From Planctomycetota bacterium (GTDB lineage: Bacteria > Planctomycetota > UBA1135 > GCA-002686595), in the NCBI GenBank assembly GCA_016795325.1, contig JAEUHY010000012.1:248001-312000 (forward strand): a DNA stretch of 64,000 bases, read 5' to 3'. Both the position numbers and the translations under genes were made by a program. Shown in pieces: positions 10,077 through 20,694 of the stretch (position 1 is the first letter of the stretch; the number at the start of each line of letters is the position of its first letter). Below the pieces are notes generated by a model that worked only from the letters and a program-made list of their open reading frames with translations, did not search any database and was not told where the DNA came from.

Positions 10077-11542
10077 CCGAGCAGCCGCGGCGCGAACCGC
10101 CGGCCTCGACGCCGGCGCAGCCTCGCACTGCGCCGCTGGTGGGCCGCGCGATCGACGCCGCCGCGTCGCGCATCGTCGCCGACCCCAACCCCGGTCTGCT
10201 GCGGGCGTTGCTCCACGCCTGTTACGACTTGGTGTGGCTCGTCGCGCTGCTGCTTTCGGCGCCGTGGTTCGCCGCGCGCTCCGCGTTCCGCCCCGGCTTC
10301 CGCCGCATGGTCACCGAGCGCCTGGGGCTCGCGCTGCCGCGCCTCGACGCGCGCCGGCGCGTGCTGATCCACGGCGTGTCGGTGGGGGAAGTGAAAGGCG
10401 CCGCGCCGCTCGTGCGCGCGCTCGCCGAGCAGGACCCCGAGCTCGACATCGTGATCTGTTCGACCACGGCGACGGGGCTCGAGGTCGCGCGCCAGACCTT
10501 TCCCGGCCGCGTGATCGTGCGGTTTCCGATCGACTTCTCGTGGTGCGTGCGGCGCTTCCTGCGCGCCATCGGGCCGGGCACCGTGATCCTGATCGAGCTC
10601 GAGATCTGGCCCAACTTCCTGCGCGAGTGCAACCGCTTCGGCGCGCCGGTCGCGGTGGTGAATGGGCGCATCACGCAGCGCAGCTACGACCGCTACCGCT
10701 GGTTCCGCAAGACGCTCCCGCAGTTCAACCGCATCTCGCTGTTCTGCGTGCAACTCGAAGAGTACGCCGAGCGTTTTCGGCAGCTGGGCGGCGCGAGCGA
10801 GCGAGTGATCGTGACCGGCAACATGAAGGCCGATGGACTGCTGCGCGTGCCGAGTGCTGCGCAGCGCGCGAAGGTCGAGGAACTGCGGCGGCTGCTCGCG
10901 ATCGACCCCGAGCGGCCGACGATCGTCGCGGGCAGCACGCACGCGCCCGAAGAAGGTTGGTTCGTGCAGTGCTGTCGCGAGGCGGCGCCGCAGGCGCGCC
11001 TGATCGTCGTACCCCGGCATCCGCCGCGCGCCGGCGAGGTCGAACGCGAGCTGGCGAACCTGGGAGCAGCGCCGCAACTGCTGACGCAGCTGCGCCGCGG
11101 CGACGCGGCGCCTGACCCGTCGAGGCCCGCGCTGGTCGACACGATCGGCGAGTTGGAGGCGATTTACGCCCTGGCCGATGTCGTGTTCGTGGGCGGGAGC
11201 CTGATCCCGCACGGCGGCCAGAACATGCTCGAGCCCGCGGCGCAGCGCTGCGCGGTCGTGTACGGGCCCCACGTGCACAATTTTCGCCAGGAGGCGGCGC
11301 TGCTCGAGTCGTTGGGCGCGGCCCGGCGCGTCGCCGATCTGCGGGAACTCGCGGCCACGCTGGGGGAGTTCGCAGCCGATCCCCAGCTGCGTGAGCGGAT
11401 GGCCAACGCGGCCGGAGAGGCGGTCGAGCGCCAGAAGGGAGCGACCCAGCTCACCTTGAGCGCGCTCGTCGACCGATGTTGGCCAGCCGAAGAGTCTGAC
11501 GCGCGCCCTGCTCCTGCTGGACGAGGCGCCGAGCGCCGCTAG
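10073..11542 (+). CDS. waaA: 3-deoxy-D-manno-octulosonic acid (Kdo) transferase
   Basis: WaaA (KdtA) adds Kdo from CMP-Kdo to lipid A precursors at the cytoplasmic face of the inner membrane. The protein has one N-terminal membrane helix (LVWLVALLLSAPWFAARSAF) followed by a GT-B fold. The N-terminal GT30 domain contains HGVSVGE with the catalytic Glu, and LIELEIWPNFLRECNR. The C-terminal domain has the nucleotide-sugar-binding stretch ADVVFVGGSLIPHGGQNMLE. Length (489 residues) is slightly above the usual 420-440 because of an N-terminal extension of about 35 residues. Translation is coupled to secA by a GTGA overlap, an unusual pairing. Its presence implies lipopolysaccharide. Confidence 0.93.
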
Positions 11543-11545
11543 ACT
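11517..11545 (+). promoter_or_regulatory. Promoter of metK
   Basis: CTGGAC (11517-11522), 17 nt, TAGACT (11540-11545), the -10 box overlapping the waaA stop codon. The roughly 120-nt leader includes an 8-bp stem CGCATCGA/TTGATGCG (11591-11598 with 11613-11620) but no recognisable S-adenosylmethionine riboswitch. Confidence 0.5.
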
Positions 11546-11673
11546 CGTCCGGCTCGTTTCGCCGCCAGCTGCGCCGTTCGGCGCGCGCGTCGCATCGAAT
11601 CATCCGCCTGTCTTGATGCGTGGCCGCGATCGATGGGTCCGGCGCGCCCCCAGAACCTCCTCTACAGCACCCG

Positions 11674-12849
<1,176 letters not shown>

Positions 12850-12890
12850 GCCCGCGACGTCGGGCCGCGGTCCGACAGCAAGCCATCTCA

Positions 12891-12927
12891 GCGGCCGCCG
12901 GCGTCCCCAATGGACGCCCGCGGCCGC
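12891..12927 (+). terminator. Strong hairpin after metK
   Basis: GCGGCCGC-C-GGCGTCC pairs with GGACGCC-C-GCGGCCGC around a CCAAT loop, giving 15 base pairs with a single C-C mismatch. The downstream stretch GCTGCTTGG is a poor T-tract. It is the only strong structure in 12850-13033. Confidence 0.65.
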
Positions 12928-13033
12928 GCTGCTTGGACGCAATCGTGCGAAGTCGCTCGCTTTGGGGCTGCCGATCGGTGACCGGAGTGCGCGGGTGCGG
13001 TACAACGCCGCAGCCCACCGGGCGCCACCAACC

Positions 13034-13687
13034 ATGCGCACCTTCCTCGCACCCGTCCGGCGCGCCGCCCGCGCCGCGTTCACGCTCATCGAGCTCCTCG
13101 CCGTGATCCTGATCATCGGGATCCTGGCGGCGTTCCTCCTGCCGCGCATCCCCGAGGCGATCGACGCCGCGAACGTGACCGCCTGCAAGGCGAACATGGG
13201 CGAGATCTACAAGGGCTTCACGCTCTACAAGGGCAGCTTCACGCGCGCCCCCAACCAGACCGGGGCCAAGTTCTTCGCCGAACTCGTAAGCACGGACACG
13301 CTCGAGAACACCAAGGCCGCGGCGAAGAAGCTGATCTGCCCCGGCGTGGAAGTCGGCGCGCTGCCCGGATTGCAGGGCAAGGCGGAGACCGATTGGTTCA
13401 AGGACCTCAGCGCGGTCGATGGCACGTACTCGTCGTACGCCGGGCGCAACTGCAAGGACCACCCGCTGCGGCAGTGGCCGCCGAGCGGCAAGGAAGTGCT
13501 CGTCGCCGACGACAACGATCCGGAGATGAACCACCGCCACACTACGGTCGCGCTGATGGGCGACGGTTCGGCGAACACCTTCGAGTTGGCGGACCTGCGC
13601 GCTTCGGGCGTGCTCGGCCCCGAAGAGATCCTGCTGGTCGGGCCGGAGTCGCAGGTTCCCGAGTTGCAAAAGCTCAGCCTCGACTGA
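13034..13687 (+). CDS. Prepilin-like protein with H-X9-DG motif
   Basis: A short basic leader ends at Ala and is followed by FTLIELLAVILIIGILAAFLLP (about residues 16-37), the methylation and helix segment of type IV pilins and type II secretion pseudopilins; cleavage would fall between Ala and Phe. Four cysteines in the globular part (as in ACKAN, LICPG and RNCKD) may form disulfides. Near the C-terminus HRHTTVALMGDG fits the H-X9-DG signature known from large planctomycetal pseudopilin families. The 217-residue protein stands alone, without assembly ATPase or prepilin peptidase nearby. Its job could be in a secretion pseudopilus or an unknown surface filament. Confidence 0.82.
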   Translation: MRTFLAPVRRAARAAFTLIELLAVILIIGILAAFLLPRIPEAIDAANVTACKANMGEIYKGFTLYKGSFTRAPNQTGAKFFAELVSTDTLENTKAAAKKLICPGVEVGALPGLQGKAETDWFKDLSAVDGTYSSYAGRNCKDHPLRQWPPSGKEVLVADDNDPEMNHRHTTVALMGDGSANTFELADLRASGVLGPEEILLVGPESQVPELQKLSLD

Positions 13688-13695
13688 CGCAGCGT

Positions 13696-13715
13696 GCGCC
13701 GCGTCGTTGCGGCGC
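13696..13715 (+). terminator. Perfect 7-bp hairpin after the pseudopilin gene
   Basis: GCGCCGC and GCGGCGC close a GTCGTT loop nine nucleotides after the stop codon. No T-tract follows on the plus strand (GCCGGGAAAAAAG), so termination strength is uncertain. Confidence 0.45.
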
Positions 13716-13751
13716 GCCGGGAAAAAAGTTCGCGCGGGTGATTTTGGGCCG

Positions 13752-13781
13752 TTGGAAGGCCTCATGCGGCGCCGATAGAGT
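13752..13781 (+). promoter_or_regulatory. Promoter of the UbiA-family gene
   Basis: TTGGAA (13752-13757), 18 nt, TAGAGT (13776-13781). The ATG lies 12 nt beyond the -10 box, leaving a leader of about 5 nt without Shine-Dalgarno sequence. Confidence 0.5.
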
Positions 13782-13793
13782 CCGCGCCCCCCG

Positions 13794-14702
13794 ATGAAGC
13801 TCCCCGCCGTGATCCGGGCCCTGCGGCCCCAGCAGTGGGTGAAGAACATCTTCGTCCTCGCGGCGGTGGCCTTCGCGCGCGCGGACGCCAGCGTGGCGCA
13901 CCCCGAGGACTTCGGCGACGTGCTGCGCTCCCTGGCGGCCTTTGCGGCCTTCTGCCTGGGCGCGAGCGCGATCTACCTCGTCAACGACATCCTCGACGTC
14001 GAGAGCGACCGCGCGCACCCGACCAAGCGCAACCGACCGATCGCGGCCGGTGAGGTCGGGATCCCGCTCGCCTGGACGCTGAGCGCGGCCTGCATCGCCG
14101 GCGCGCTGGCGATGGGCTGGGTGGCGAGCGGCATCCAGAGCGTGGTCGGCATCGTCGCGGCCTACATCGCGCTCAACTTCGCCTACAGCGTCAAGCTCAA
14201 GCACATGGTGCTGGTGGACGCGTTCTGCATCGCCACGGGCTTCTTGTTGCGCGTGCAAGCGGGCGCGCTCGCCGCCGAAGCCGACGTGTCGCACTGGCTG
14301 ATGCTGTGCACGCTGTTCCTCGCGCTGTTCCTCGCGCTGTGCAAGCGCAAGGCCGAGATCGACCTGCTCGGCGACGACCGCGGTTCGCACCGCGCGAACC
14401 TGATGCAGTACACGCCGCTGTTCCTCGACCAGATGGTCACCGTGCTCGCCGCGTGCACGATCGTCTGCTACACGATGTACACGGTCTCGCCGGAGACCGC
14501 GCGCAAGTTCGGGCCGCAGAACGGCCTGATCTACACCACGCCGTTCGTGGTGTTCGGGCTCGGGCGCTACCTGCTGCTCGTCAGCCAGCAACGTGGCGGC
14601 GGCAACCCGACGCGCATGCTGCTGGGCGGCGACGCCGTGTTCGTCACGAACGCGGTGTTGTGGGCCGGGGTGACGGGCCTGGTCGTGTACGGCGTGATCT
14701 GA
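13794..14702 (+). CDS. UbiA-family prenyltransferase, decaprenyl-phosphate phosphoribosyltransferase-like
   Basis: The 302-residue polytopic protein has eight to nine hydrophobic helices and the UbiA aspartate-rich signature NDILDVESDRAHPTKRNRPI (about residues 63-82). The opening RPQQWVKNIFVLA and the HPTKRNRP segment match the branch that transfers 5-phosphoribose 1-diphosphate to decaprenyl phosphate (DPPR synthase, as in mycobacterial arabinan synthesis), rather than quinone or heme prenyltransferases. The second Asp-rich region reads CKRKAEIDLLGDD. Related genes occur in many bacteria without arabinogalactan, where the product may feed another lipid-linked sugar route. No epimerase partner genes are adjacent. 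Confidence 0.85.
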   Translation: MKLPAVIRALRPQQWVKNIFVLAAVAFARADASVAHPEDFGDVLRSLAAFAAFCLGASAIYLVNDILDVESDRAHPTKRNRPIAAGEVGIPLAWTLSAACIAGALAMGWVASGIQSVVGIVAAYIALNFAYSVKLKHMVLVDAFCIATGFLLRVQAGALAAEADVSHWLMLCTLFLALFLALCKRKAEIDLLGDDRGSHRANLMQYTPLFLDQMVTVLAACTIVCYTMYTVSPETARKFGPQNGLIYTTPFVVFGLGRYLLLVSQQRGGGNPTRMLLGGDAVFVTNAVLWAGVTGLVVYGVI

Positions 14703-14796
14703 CGCCGCACAGTTTCAACGCGGCGCTGCGTTCGGCGCTGCGCGGATCGCGCGCGAGCGCGTTGCTCGGCCCGAGCCGGCTTGCGAAGCTGGGAGC

Positions 14797-17538
14797 GTGG
14801 CGCAGCGGTCGATCGAGCGGGTGTTTCTCGGCTGGGAGCGGCCCTTCTTGCCGCTCGCCTGCGAAGCCTGGATCGCGCACGTCGAACGCGAGCGACTCGA
14901 TCCCGCGCGCTGCGTGCTCGTGCTCGCCGGCCGCCGAGCGGTGCGCCGTCTCGAGGAGCAGCTGGCGCTGAAGGCGCCCGCGGACTGGAGTCCGCCGCGC
15001 ATCGTCAGCGAGGGCGAACTCGCCAACGTGCTGCGCCGCGAGCGTGCGACGCTCGCCAGCGAGTGGCAGCGCGCGCTCGCCTGGCGTGAGGCGTTGGCCG
15101 CGGTCTCGCTCGAGCAGCGTGCGGCGCTGTGGAGCGGCGCCGGTGGTTCGGACATCGCCGGGCTCGCGCGCGTGTGCGCGCGGGCCTTCGACGAATTGGC
15201 GCGCGAGGGGCTCGACGGTGCGCAGGTCGCTGCGGCGAGCGCGCCCGGCGCGCGCGAGCGTTGGACCGCGTTCGCCGCGGTCGAGGCGCGTTATGCAGCT
15301 GCGTTGGCCGAGCGCGGCTGCATCGATCCGGCGGCGCTCGCGCGCGACAGCGCCCAGGCGGAGTTGTGCGAGGACCTCGACGTGCAGCTGTTCGGTCTCG
15401 CGGACTCTCCGCGGGCGCTGCGGCAGCTCGTGCGCCGGCTCGAGCGCGTGACCTCGTTCGTGTTCGCGCCCGCGAGCGAGGCCGCTGGCTTCGACGAGTT
15501 CGGCGCGCTGCGCCCCGAGGCGTGGGCCGAGCGCGGGATCGAGTTCTCCAGCGAGCGTTGGCTGGTGGTCGACGGTCCCGACGAGCAGGCGCGCGCCGCG
15601 CTCGAGGTCTTCGCGCGGCTGGATCCAAGGCCGCGCCCCGAACAGGTCGCGATCGGCGTGCCCGACGAGGACGTGCTGCCGTTCCTCGAGCGCCGCCTGC
15701 TCGAAGCGGGCTGCGAGCCGCGCTGGGCGGGCGGCCGCAAGCTCTCCGGCTCGCGCGCGGCTCAACTCGTGCTCGTCGCGCTCGAGTGGCTCGCGCACGG
15801 CTCTCCGGAGGCGTTCTCGCGCCTGCTCGCGCATCCGGACTTCGAAGCGTTGTGCGGCGGCGCGGGCGGCGAGCTCGGCGCCGCGCTCGACCGATTCGTC
15901 GCCGCGCACGTTCCTTCGCGCATCGACGGCGAGTGGGCCGAGCCCGCGCGCTCGGCGACGCGCGCTGCGCTCACGTTGCTCGAGAGCGCGCGTCGGCGCG
16001 CGCTGGAGTTGTTCGATTCCGTCGGCGTGGGCGGCGAGGCGACGAGCGCGCGCTGGGCCGACGCGCTCTCGAACTGGCTGCGCACGGCGTACGGTTCGGC
16101 CGACCTCGCGGCGCGCGAGCCGCGGGCCTGGCGCCACGCGCGTTCGCTCGAGGCGCTGGCGAACGTGCTCGCCGAGGTGCGCGACGCCGACGCGGGCCGC
16201 GCAGGGCTCGAGCTCGACGTCGCGAGTGTGCGCGAGTTGTTGGTCGCGCGGCTCGAGACCCTCGAGATCCCGCCGCCGCCGGGCGACGGACGGCCGCTCG
16301 TCGAGCTCATCGGCTGGCTCGAGCTCGTCGTCGACGACGCACCGCAGCTGGTGATCACCGGCGTTCAGGAAGGTTCGTTGCCGACCAGCTCGAACGCGGC
16401 GGGGCTGCTCTCCGAGGCTTTGCGGCGCGAGCTGGGCCTGGGCCACGAGGCGCGCCGCGTGGCGCGCGACGTGTGGGCACTGTCCGCGTTGCTCGCTTCG
16501 CGCGAGCGCGTGACGCTGATCACCGGACGGCGCAACGCCGCGCGCGATCCGCTGCGCCCGAGCCGCTTCGTGTTCCGCTGCGCGGACGAGTTGCTCGTCG
16601 AACGTGTGCGCAAGGTGTGGCCCGAACACGAGGCCCAGAGCATGCCGCCGCCGGGTCAGCCCACGCGCTACCGGCCGCCGTTCGAGCCGCGACAAGCGCC
16701 GACGACGCTGCGCGTCACGGACTTCGGTGCGTACCTCGCGTCGCCGTACGCGTTCTACGTGCAGCGCGTGCTCGGGCTCACGAGCGCGTCGGCGCGCGTG
16801 CTCGAACTCGATCCGCTCGCCTTCGGCTCGCTCGCGCACGAGGTGCTCGAGGCGCTCGGCGACGCCCAGTTGCGCGCTTGCACGGACGAATCCCGCTTGC
16901 GCGCGGAGCTCACGGGCCGGCTCGACGAACTCGCGCGCCTGCGCTTTGGACGCGCGCCGCTGCCCGCTGTGGCGCTGCAGGTCGAGAAGCTGCGCGGTCG
17001 GCTGGAGCGCTTCGCGCGCTGGCAGGCGCGCGAGGTCGCGTTGGGCTGGCGCATCGTGCACTTGGAGTGGGATGCTCCGCCGTACGAGCTCGACGGCGTG
17101 ACGATCCGCGGGCGCATCGACCGCATCGAGCGCCACGCCGCGAGCGGCGCATGGCGCATCGTCGACTACAAGACGAGCGATCAGCCCGTGCCGCCGCTCC
17201 AGGTGCACTGGAGTGCGTCGCGCGGCTGGAAGGACCTGCAGTTGCCGCTCTACCGCGAGCTCACGCGGCCGTTGTGCGGCGACGGCGCGGTCGAGCTCGG
17301 TTACGTCGCGCTCAGCCGCGCGCCGAGCGACGAACTGTACGCGCCGTTCTCGCCCAAACCCGAGGTGCTCGACACCGCGCTCGACGCTGCGCGTGACGTG
17401 ATCGCGCGCATGCGGCGCGGCGAGTTCGCCGAGGTCGGTGCGCGCCGACCGTTCGACCCATCGCTGGCGGCGCTGTGCGGCTTCGATCTGCTCGAAGGCG
17501 ACGACGACGACGAGCCGGAGACGGAGGACGCGACGTGA
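14797..17538 (+). CDS. AddB-like subunit of a helicase-nuclease, with C-terminal PD-(D/E)XK nuclease
   Basis: The 913-residue protein precedes an AddA-type helicase and is translationally coupled to it by a GTGA overlap. Its C-terminal 250 residues form a RecB-type nuclease: a TDFGAYLASPYAFYVQRV entry helix, GSLAHEVLE, then GRIDRIE and IVDYKTSD carrying the Asp and Lys of the PD-(D/E)XK site. The middle contains worn superfamily-I helicase-like segments such as LVITGVQEGSLP. An N-terminal Walker A motif is not visible, and the CX2CX5C cluster cysteines of Bacillus-type AddB are absent, so this is a non-iron-sulfur variant with probably inactive motor. The pair would process double-strand breaks and load RecA. 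GTG start. Confidence 0.8.
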   Translation: MAQRSIERVFLGWERPFLPLACEAWIAHVERERLDPARCVLVLAGRRAVRRLEEQLALKAPADWSPPRIVSEGELANVLRRERATLASEWQRALAWREALAAVSLEQRAALWSGAGGSDIAGLARVCARAFDELAREGLDGAQVAAASAPGARERWTAFAAVEARYAAALAERGCIDPAALARDSAQAELCEDLDVQLFGLADSPRALRQLVRRLERVTSFVFAPASEAAGFDEFGALRPEAWAERGIEFSSERWLVVDGPDEQARAALEVFARLDPRPRPEQVAIGVPDEDVLPFLERRLLEAGCEPRWAGGRKLSGSRAAQLVLVALEWLAHGSPEAFSRLLAHPDFEALCGGAGGELGAALDRFVAAHVPSRIDGEWAEPARSATRAALTLLESARRRALELFDSVGVGGEATSARWADALSNWLRTAYGSADLAAREPRAWRHARSLEALANVLAEVRDADAGRAGLELDVASVRELLVARLETLEIPPPPGDGRPLVELIGWLELVVDDAPQLVITGVQEGSLPTSSNAAGLLSEALRRELGLGHEARRVARDVWALSALLASRERVTLITGRRNAARDPLRPSRFVFRCADELLVERVRKVWPEHEAQSMPPPGQPTRYRPPFEPRQAPTTLRVTDFGAYLASPYAFYVQRVLGLTSASARVLELDPLAFGSLAHEVLEALGDAQLRACTDESRLRAELTGRLDELARLRFGRAPLPAVALQVEKLRGRLERFARWQAREVALGWRIVHLEWDAPPYELDGVTIRGRIDRIERHAASGAWRIVDYKTSDQPVPPLQVHWSASRGWKDLQLPLYRELTRPLCGDGAVELGYVALSRAPSDELYAPFSPKPEVLDTALDAARDVIARMRRGEFAEVGARRPFDPSLAALCGFDLLEGDDDDEPETEDAT

Positions 17539-20500
17539 ACACACGTTCGCAGGTGTTGCTCGCTTCGGCGGGCAGCGGCAAGACCTTCCGTCTCACGTCG
17601 CACTTCCTTGGCCTGGTGGCGCAGGGCGCGCGCCCCGAACGTGTCGTGGCGTCGACGTTCACGCGCAAGGCCGCGGGCGAGATCCTCGGCCGCTTGTTCG
17701 CGCGGCTCGCCGGCGCAGCGAGCAGCGCCGAGGGCGCCGCGCGGCTCAGTCGCGAGCTCGACGTGCGCCTCGAGCGCGCCGACGCGCTCGCACTGCTCGG
17801 CCGTTTGGCGCGCGAAATCCAGCGTTTTCGCGTGCGCACGCTCGACGCGTTCTTCGTCGAGCTGGCGCGTGCGAGCGCCGCGGAGTTGGGCCTGCCGCCG
17901 GACTGGCGCATCGCCGATGAGGTCGAACTCGGACTCGCGCGCGACGCCGCCTTGGGCGCAGCCCTCGCGGATGCGGATCGCGGCGCGTGGTCGGTGCTGC
18001 TCAGCGAGCTGGAGCGCGGCCGCTCGAGCCGCGGCGTGCACGATTTGCTGCGGCGCGTCGTCGACGAAAGCCACCGCCTGAACCTCGAGGCGCGGCCGGG
18101 CGCGTGGGATGCGCTGCTCGAGTTGCGCGGTCCGTCGGACGCACTGTTCGAGCATGCGCTGGAGCAAGTGCGGACGTTCGCGCCGCCGCTCACCAAGGCC
18201 GGGAAGCCGGATTCACGCTGGCAGAAGGCGCTCGTGCAAGCGTTTGAGCTCGCCCAGGCGCGCGAGTTCGAGACGTTGCTCGACAAGGGCTTGATCAAGG
18301 CCTGGTTCGAGAAGGGCGCGTACTTCAGCCAGGAGTTTCCCGAGGAGCTCCTGGCGCATCTGACCGTGCTCGTCGAACGAGCGGCGGCGCAACTGGGCGG
18401 CGAGTTGCGCGCGCAGAACGGGGCGGCGTCGCGCTTGCTCGCGGAATACGAACGTCGACTGGCCGCCGTGCGGCTCGCGACGCGCCGGCTGTCGTTCGAT
18501 GACTTGACGCGCTGCCTGGGCCGCGACGATGGAGTGTCCGCGCACGAACTGGCGCTGCGAGTCGACGGCGAGATCGACCACCTGTTGCTCGATGAGTTCC
18601 AGGACACGTCGCCCGCACAGTGGCGCGTGTTGCGCGGTCTGGCGAGCGAGCTCGCAGCCGATGGGACCGGCGAACGCAGCCTGTTCTGCGTCGGCGACGT
18701 GAAACAATCGATCTACGGTTGGCGCGCCGCGGAGCCGCGGCTGCTCGAGAACTTGCCGCACGAGTTCCACCTCGAACCCGAGTCGCTCGACGTGAGCTGG
18801 CGCTCAGCGCCGGTGGTGCTCGAGGCGGTCAACCAAGTCTTCGGCAACTTGACGAGCTTCCCCGGCTTCGCCGCGGAGCACGGCGACGACCAGACCGCCG
18901 CTGAGTTTTCGCGCGCGTTCCATCCGCACGTGGCGCAGCGCGCGGATCTCCCCGGGTGTGTGCGCGTCTGGACTGCCGCCGCGCGCAACGGTCGCGAGGC
19001 GCCCTGGCCGCAGTGCCTCGACGCTGCGGTCGAGCGTGTGCGTGCGCTGCGGGACGAAGCACCGTGGGCGAGCATCGCGGTGCTCGTGCGGCGCAACGCT
19101 CTCGCGGCGACGCTCGTCGCCAAGCTCCGTGATGCCGGCATCGCGGCGAGTGACGAAGGCGGCAATCCGCTGACGGACGCGATCAGTGTGCAGGCCGCGC
19201 TCGCGACTCTGCACTGGCTCGAGCACCCCGCTGACACCATCGCACGTTTCCACGTCGCCACGAGCGTGTTGGCGCGTCGACTCGGGCTCGTCGACGCCAA
19301 CCAGGCCGCGTACGCGGCGGCGCATGCACGCGCGCAACGCGCCCGGCTCGATCTGGGCCTGGCGGAGTGGCTCGCGCAGTGGCGCGACGACGTCGAAGGC
19401 GAACTCGGCGCCTGGGAAGCGCGGCGTTTCGCGCGTTTGATCGACGCCGCGCTCGGCGCGCCGGAGCACGGCTCGCTCGCGGATTTCGCCGAGCGCGTGC
19501 GGCGCCTGCGCGTCGAAGACCCCAGCGCCGCGCTCGTCAAGGTGATGACGATCCATGCCTCGAAGGGACTGGAGTTCGATGCGGTCGTGCTCCCCGAACT
19601 CGACGGGCCGCTCGTGGGGCGCGGCAGTTCCTTCGTCGCGCGGCGCGTGGAGGACGATCCGCTGCAGCCCTTCGAACTGCTCTCGCACGCCGGCAGTGCG
19701 AAACTGCGCACCGCGCTCGCTGTGGCCGGCGACCCGAGCCTCGTGCACGCCGAGCGTGCCACGCGTCGGCGCGCCTTCCGCGACAGCCTGTCCGCGCTCT
19801 ACGTGGCGCTCACGCGCGCACGCCGTCGGCTCGACCTGGTGTTGTGGGCCGAAGGTCCCAAGGACGGAGAAGCGCGCAGCAGCGCGGCCGCGCTCGTGCG
19901 CCACGCCTTCGAGCTGGGATTCGAGAACCTCACGCCCGCGACGCTCGTCGCCGAAGTGGACGGCAGTGTCGAGGATTGGGCGCGGCGCGCGAGGGCTTCG
20001 GAAGATTCCGCGGTGGCGTTGCCTGCGCAGGCCGCACCTCCCTTGGAGTTCGCTGCAGCGCTGCGCCCGCGCGAACTCGAACGTTTCAGTCCGTCGCGCC
20101 TGGGCGCCGGCGCGGCGGCGAGCGGCGCCGAGCTGTTCGAGAGTTCCGACGGCAACGCGCGGCGCCGCGGTACGCGCTGGCACACCTGGTTCGAGCAGAT
20201 CGAGTGGCTCGACGTGTTCGAATTCGACGCTGCGCGGTTGCTGGAACTGGCCCGCGCACGCGGGCTCGGAGGCCCGGACCTCGAACGCGACCTCGACGAG
20301 TTCCAGCGTGCGCTCGCTGCGCCGGCGTTGCGCGAGCTCTTCACCCGTCCCGCGGGCGAAGTCGAGGTCTGGCGCGAACGGGCGTACCGCTGCGTGATCG
20401 ACGAGGCGCTGCACAGCGGCGCCTTCGACCGCGTCGTGCTCGAACGCTCCGGCGGCGCGTACGTGCGGGCGAGGATCCTCGACTTCAAGTCGGACCGCGG

Positions 20501-20648
20501 ACGCGGGGACGAGAACGGGGCCGCGGAGCGTTACCGGCCGCAATTGGAGGCCTACGCCAGGGCCCTGGGCCGCTTGTGCGGACTGCCGCGCGAGGCGATC
20601 CGCACTACGCTGGTGTTCGCCGCGCGCGGTGCGCTCGTCGAACTCTGA
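17535..20648 (+). CDS. AddA-like UvrD-family helicase with nuclease domain
   Basis: The 1037-residue protein starts with Walker A LLASAGSGKT (about residues 7-16), followed by a VVASTFTRKAAGEI motif Ia, motif II LLLDEFQDTSPAQW (about 355), the VGDVKQSIYGWR motif III, IHASKGLEFDAVVLPE (motif V, about 675) and a SALYVALTRARRRLDLV motif VI. The C-terminal region begins with a RRGTRWHTWFEQIEW segment and ends in a RecB-type nuclease core containing ILDFKSDRG. This is the full arrangement of AddA, the active 3'-5' motor and nuclease of AddAB-type recombinational repair. The GTG start overlaps the AddB-like stop, so the two are made together. Confidence 0.9.
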   Translation: MNTRSQVLLASAGSGKTFRLTSHFLGLVAQGARPERVVASTFTRKAAGEILGRLFARLAGAASSAEGAARLSRELDVRLERADALALLGRLAREIQRFRVRTLDAFFVELARASAAELGLPPDWRIADEVELGLARDAALGAALADADRGAWSVLLSELERGRSSRGVHDLLRRVVDESHRLNLEARPGAWDALLELRGPSDALFEHALEQVRTFAPPLTKAGKPDSRWQKALVQAFELAQAREFETLLDKGLIKAWFEKGAYFSQEFPEELLAHLTVLVERAAAQLGGELRAQNGAASRLLAEYERRLAAVRLATRRLSFDDLTRCLGRDDGVSAHELALRVDGEIDHLLLDEFQDTSPAQWRVLRGLASELAADGTGERSLFCVGDVKQSIYGWRAAEPRLLENLPHEFHLEPESLDVSWRSAPVVLEAVNQVFGNLTSFPGFAAEHGDDQTAAEFSRAFHPHVAQRADLPGCVRVWTAAARNGREAPWPQCLDAAVERVRALRDEAPWASIAVLVRRNALAATLVAKLRDAGIAASDEGGNPLTDAISVQAALATLHWLEHPADTIARFHVATSVLARRLGLVDANQAAYAAAHARAQRARLDLGLAEWLAQWRDDVEGELGAWEARRFARLIDAALGAPEHGSLADFAERVRRLRVEDPSAALVKVMTIHASKGLEFDAVVLPELDGPLVGRGSSFVARRVEDDPLQPFELLSHAGSAKLRTALAVAGDPSLVHAERATRRRAFRDSLSALYVALTRARRRLDLVLWAEGPKDGEARSSAAALVRHAFELGFENLTPATLVAEVDGSVEDWARRARASEDSAVALPAQAAPPLEFAAALRPRELERFSPSRLGAGAAASGAELFESSDGNARRRGTRWHTWFEQIEWLDVFEFDAARLLELARARGLGGPDLERDLDEFQRALAAPALRELFTRPAGEVEVWRERAYRCVIDEALHSGAFDRVVLERSGGAYVRARILDFKSDRGRGDENGAAERYRPQLEAYARALGRLCGLPREAIRTTLVFAARGALVEL

Positions 20649-20694
20649 GAGGTTCGGCCAACGCCGCCACGTTCGGCTGCATGTTCTCACCCGT

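Noticed and set aside
11546..11673. Possible SAM riboswitch upstream of metK
   Set aside because: The leader has one 8-bp stem but none of the conserved motifs of the SAM-I, SAM-II or SAH classes could be found.
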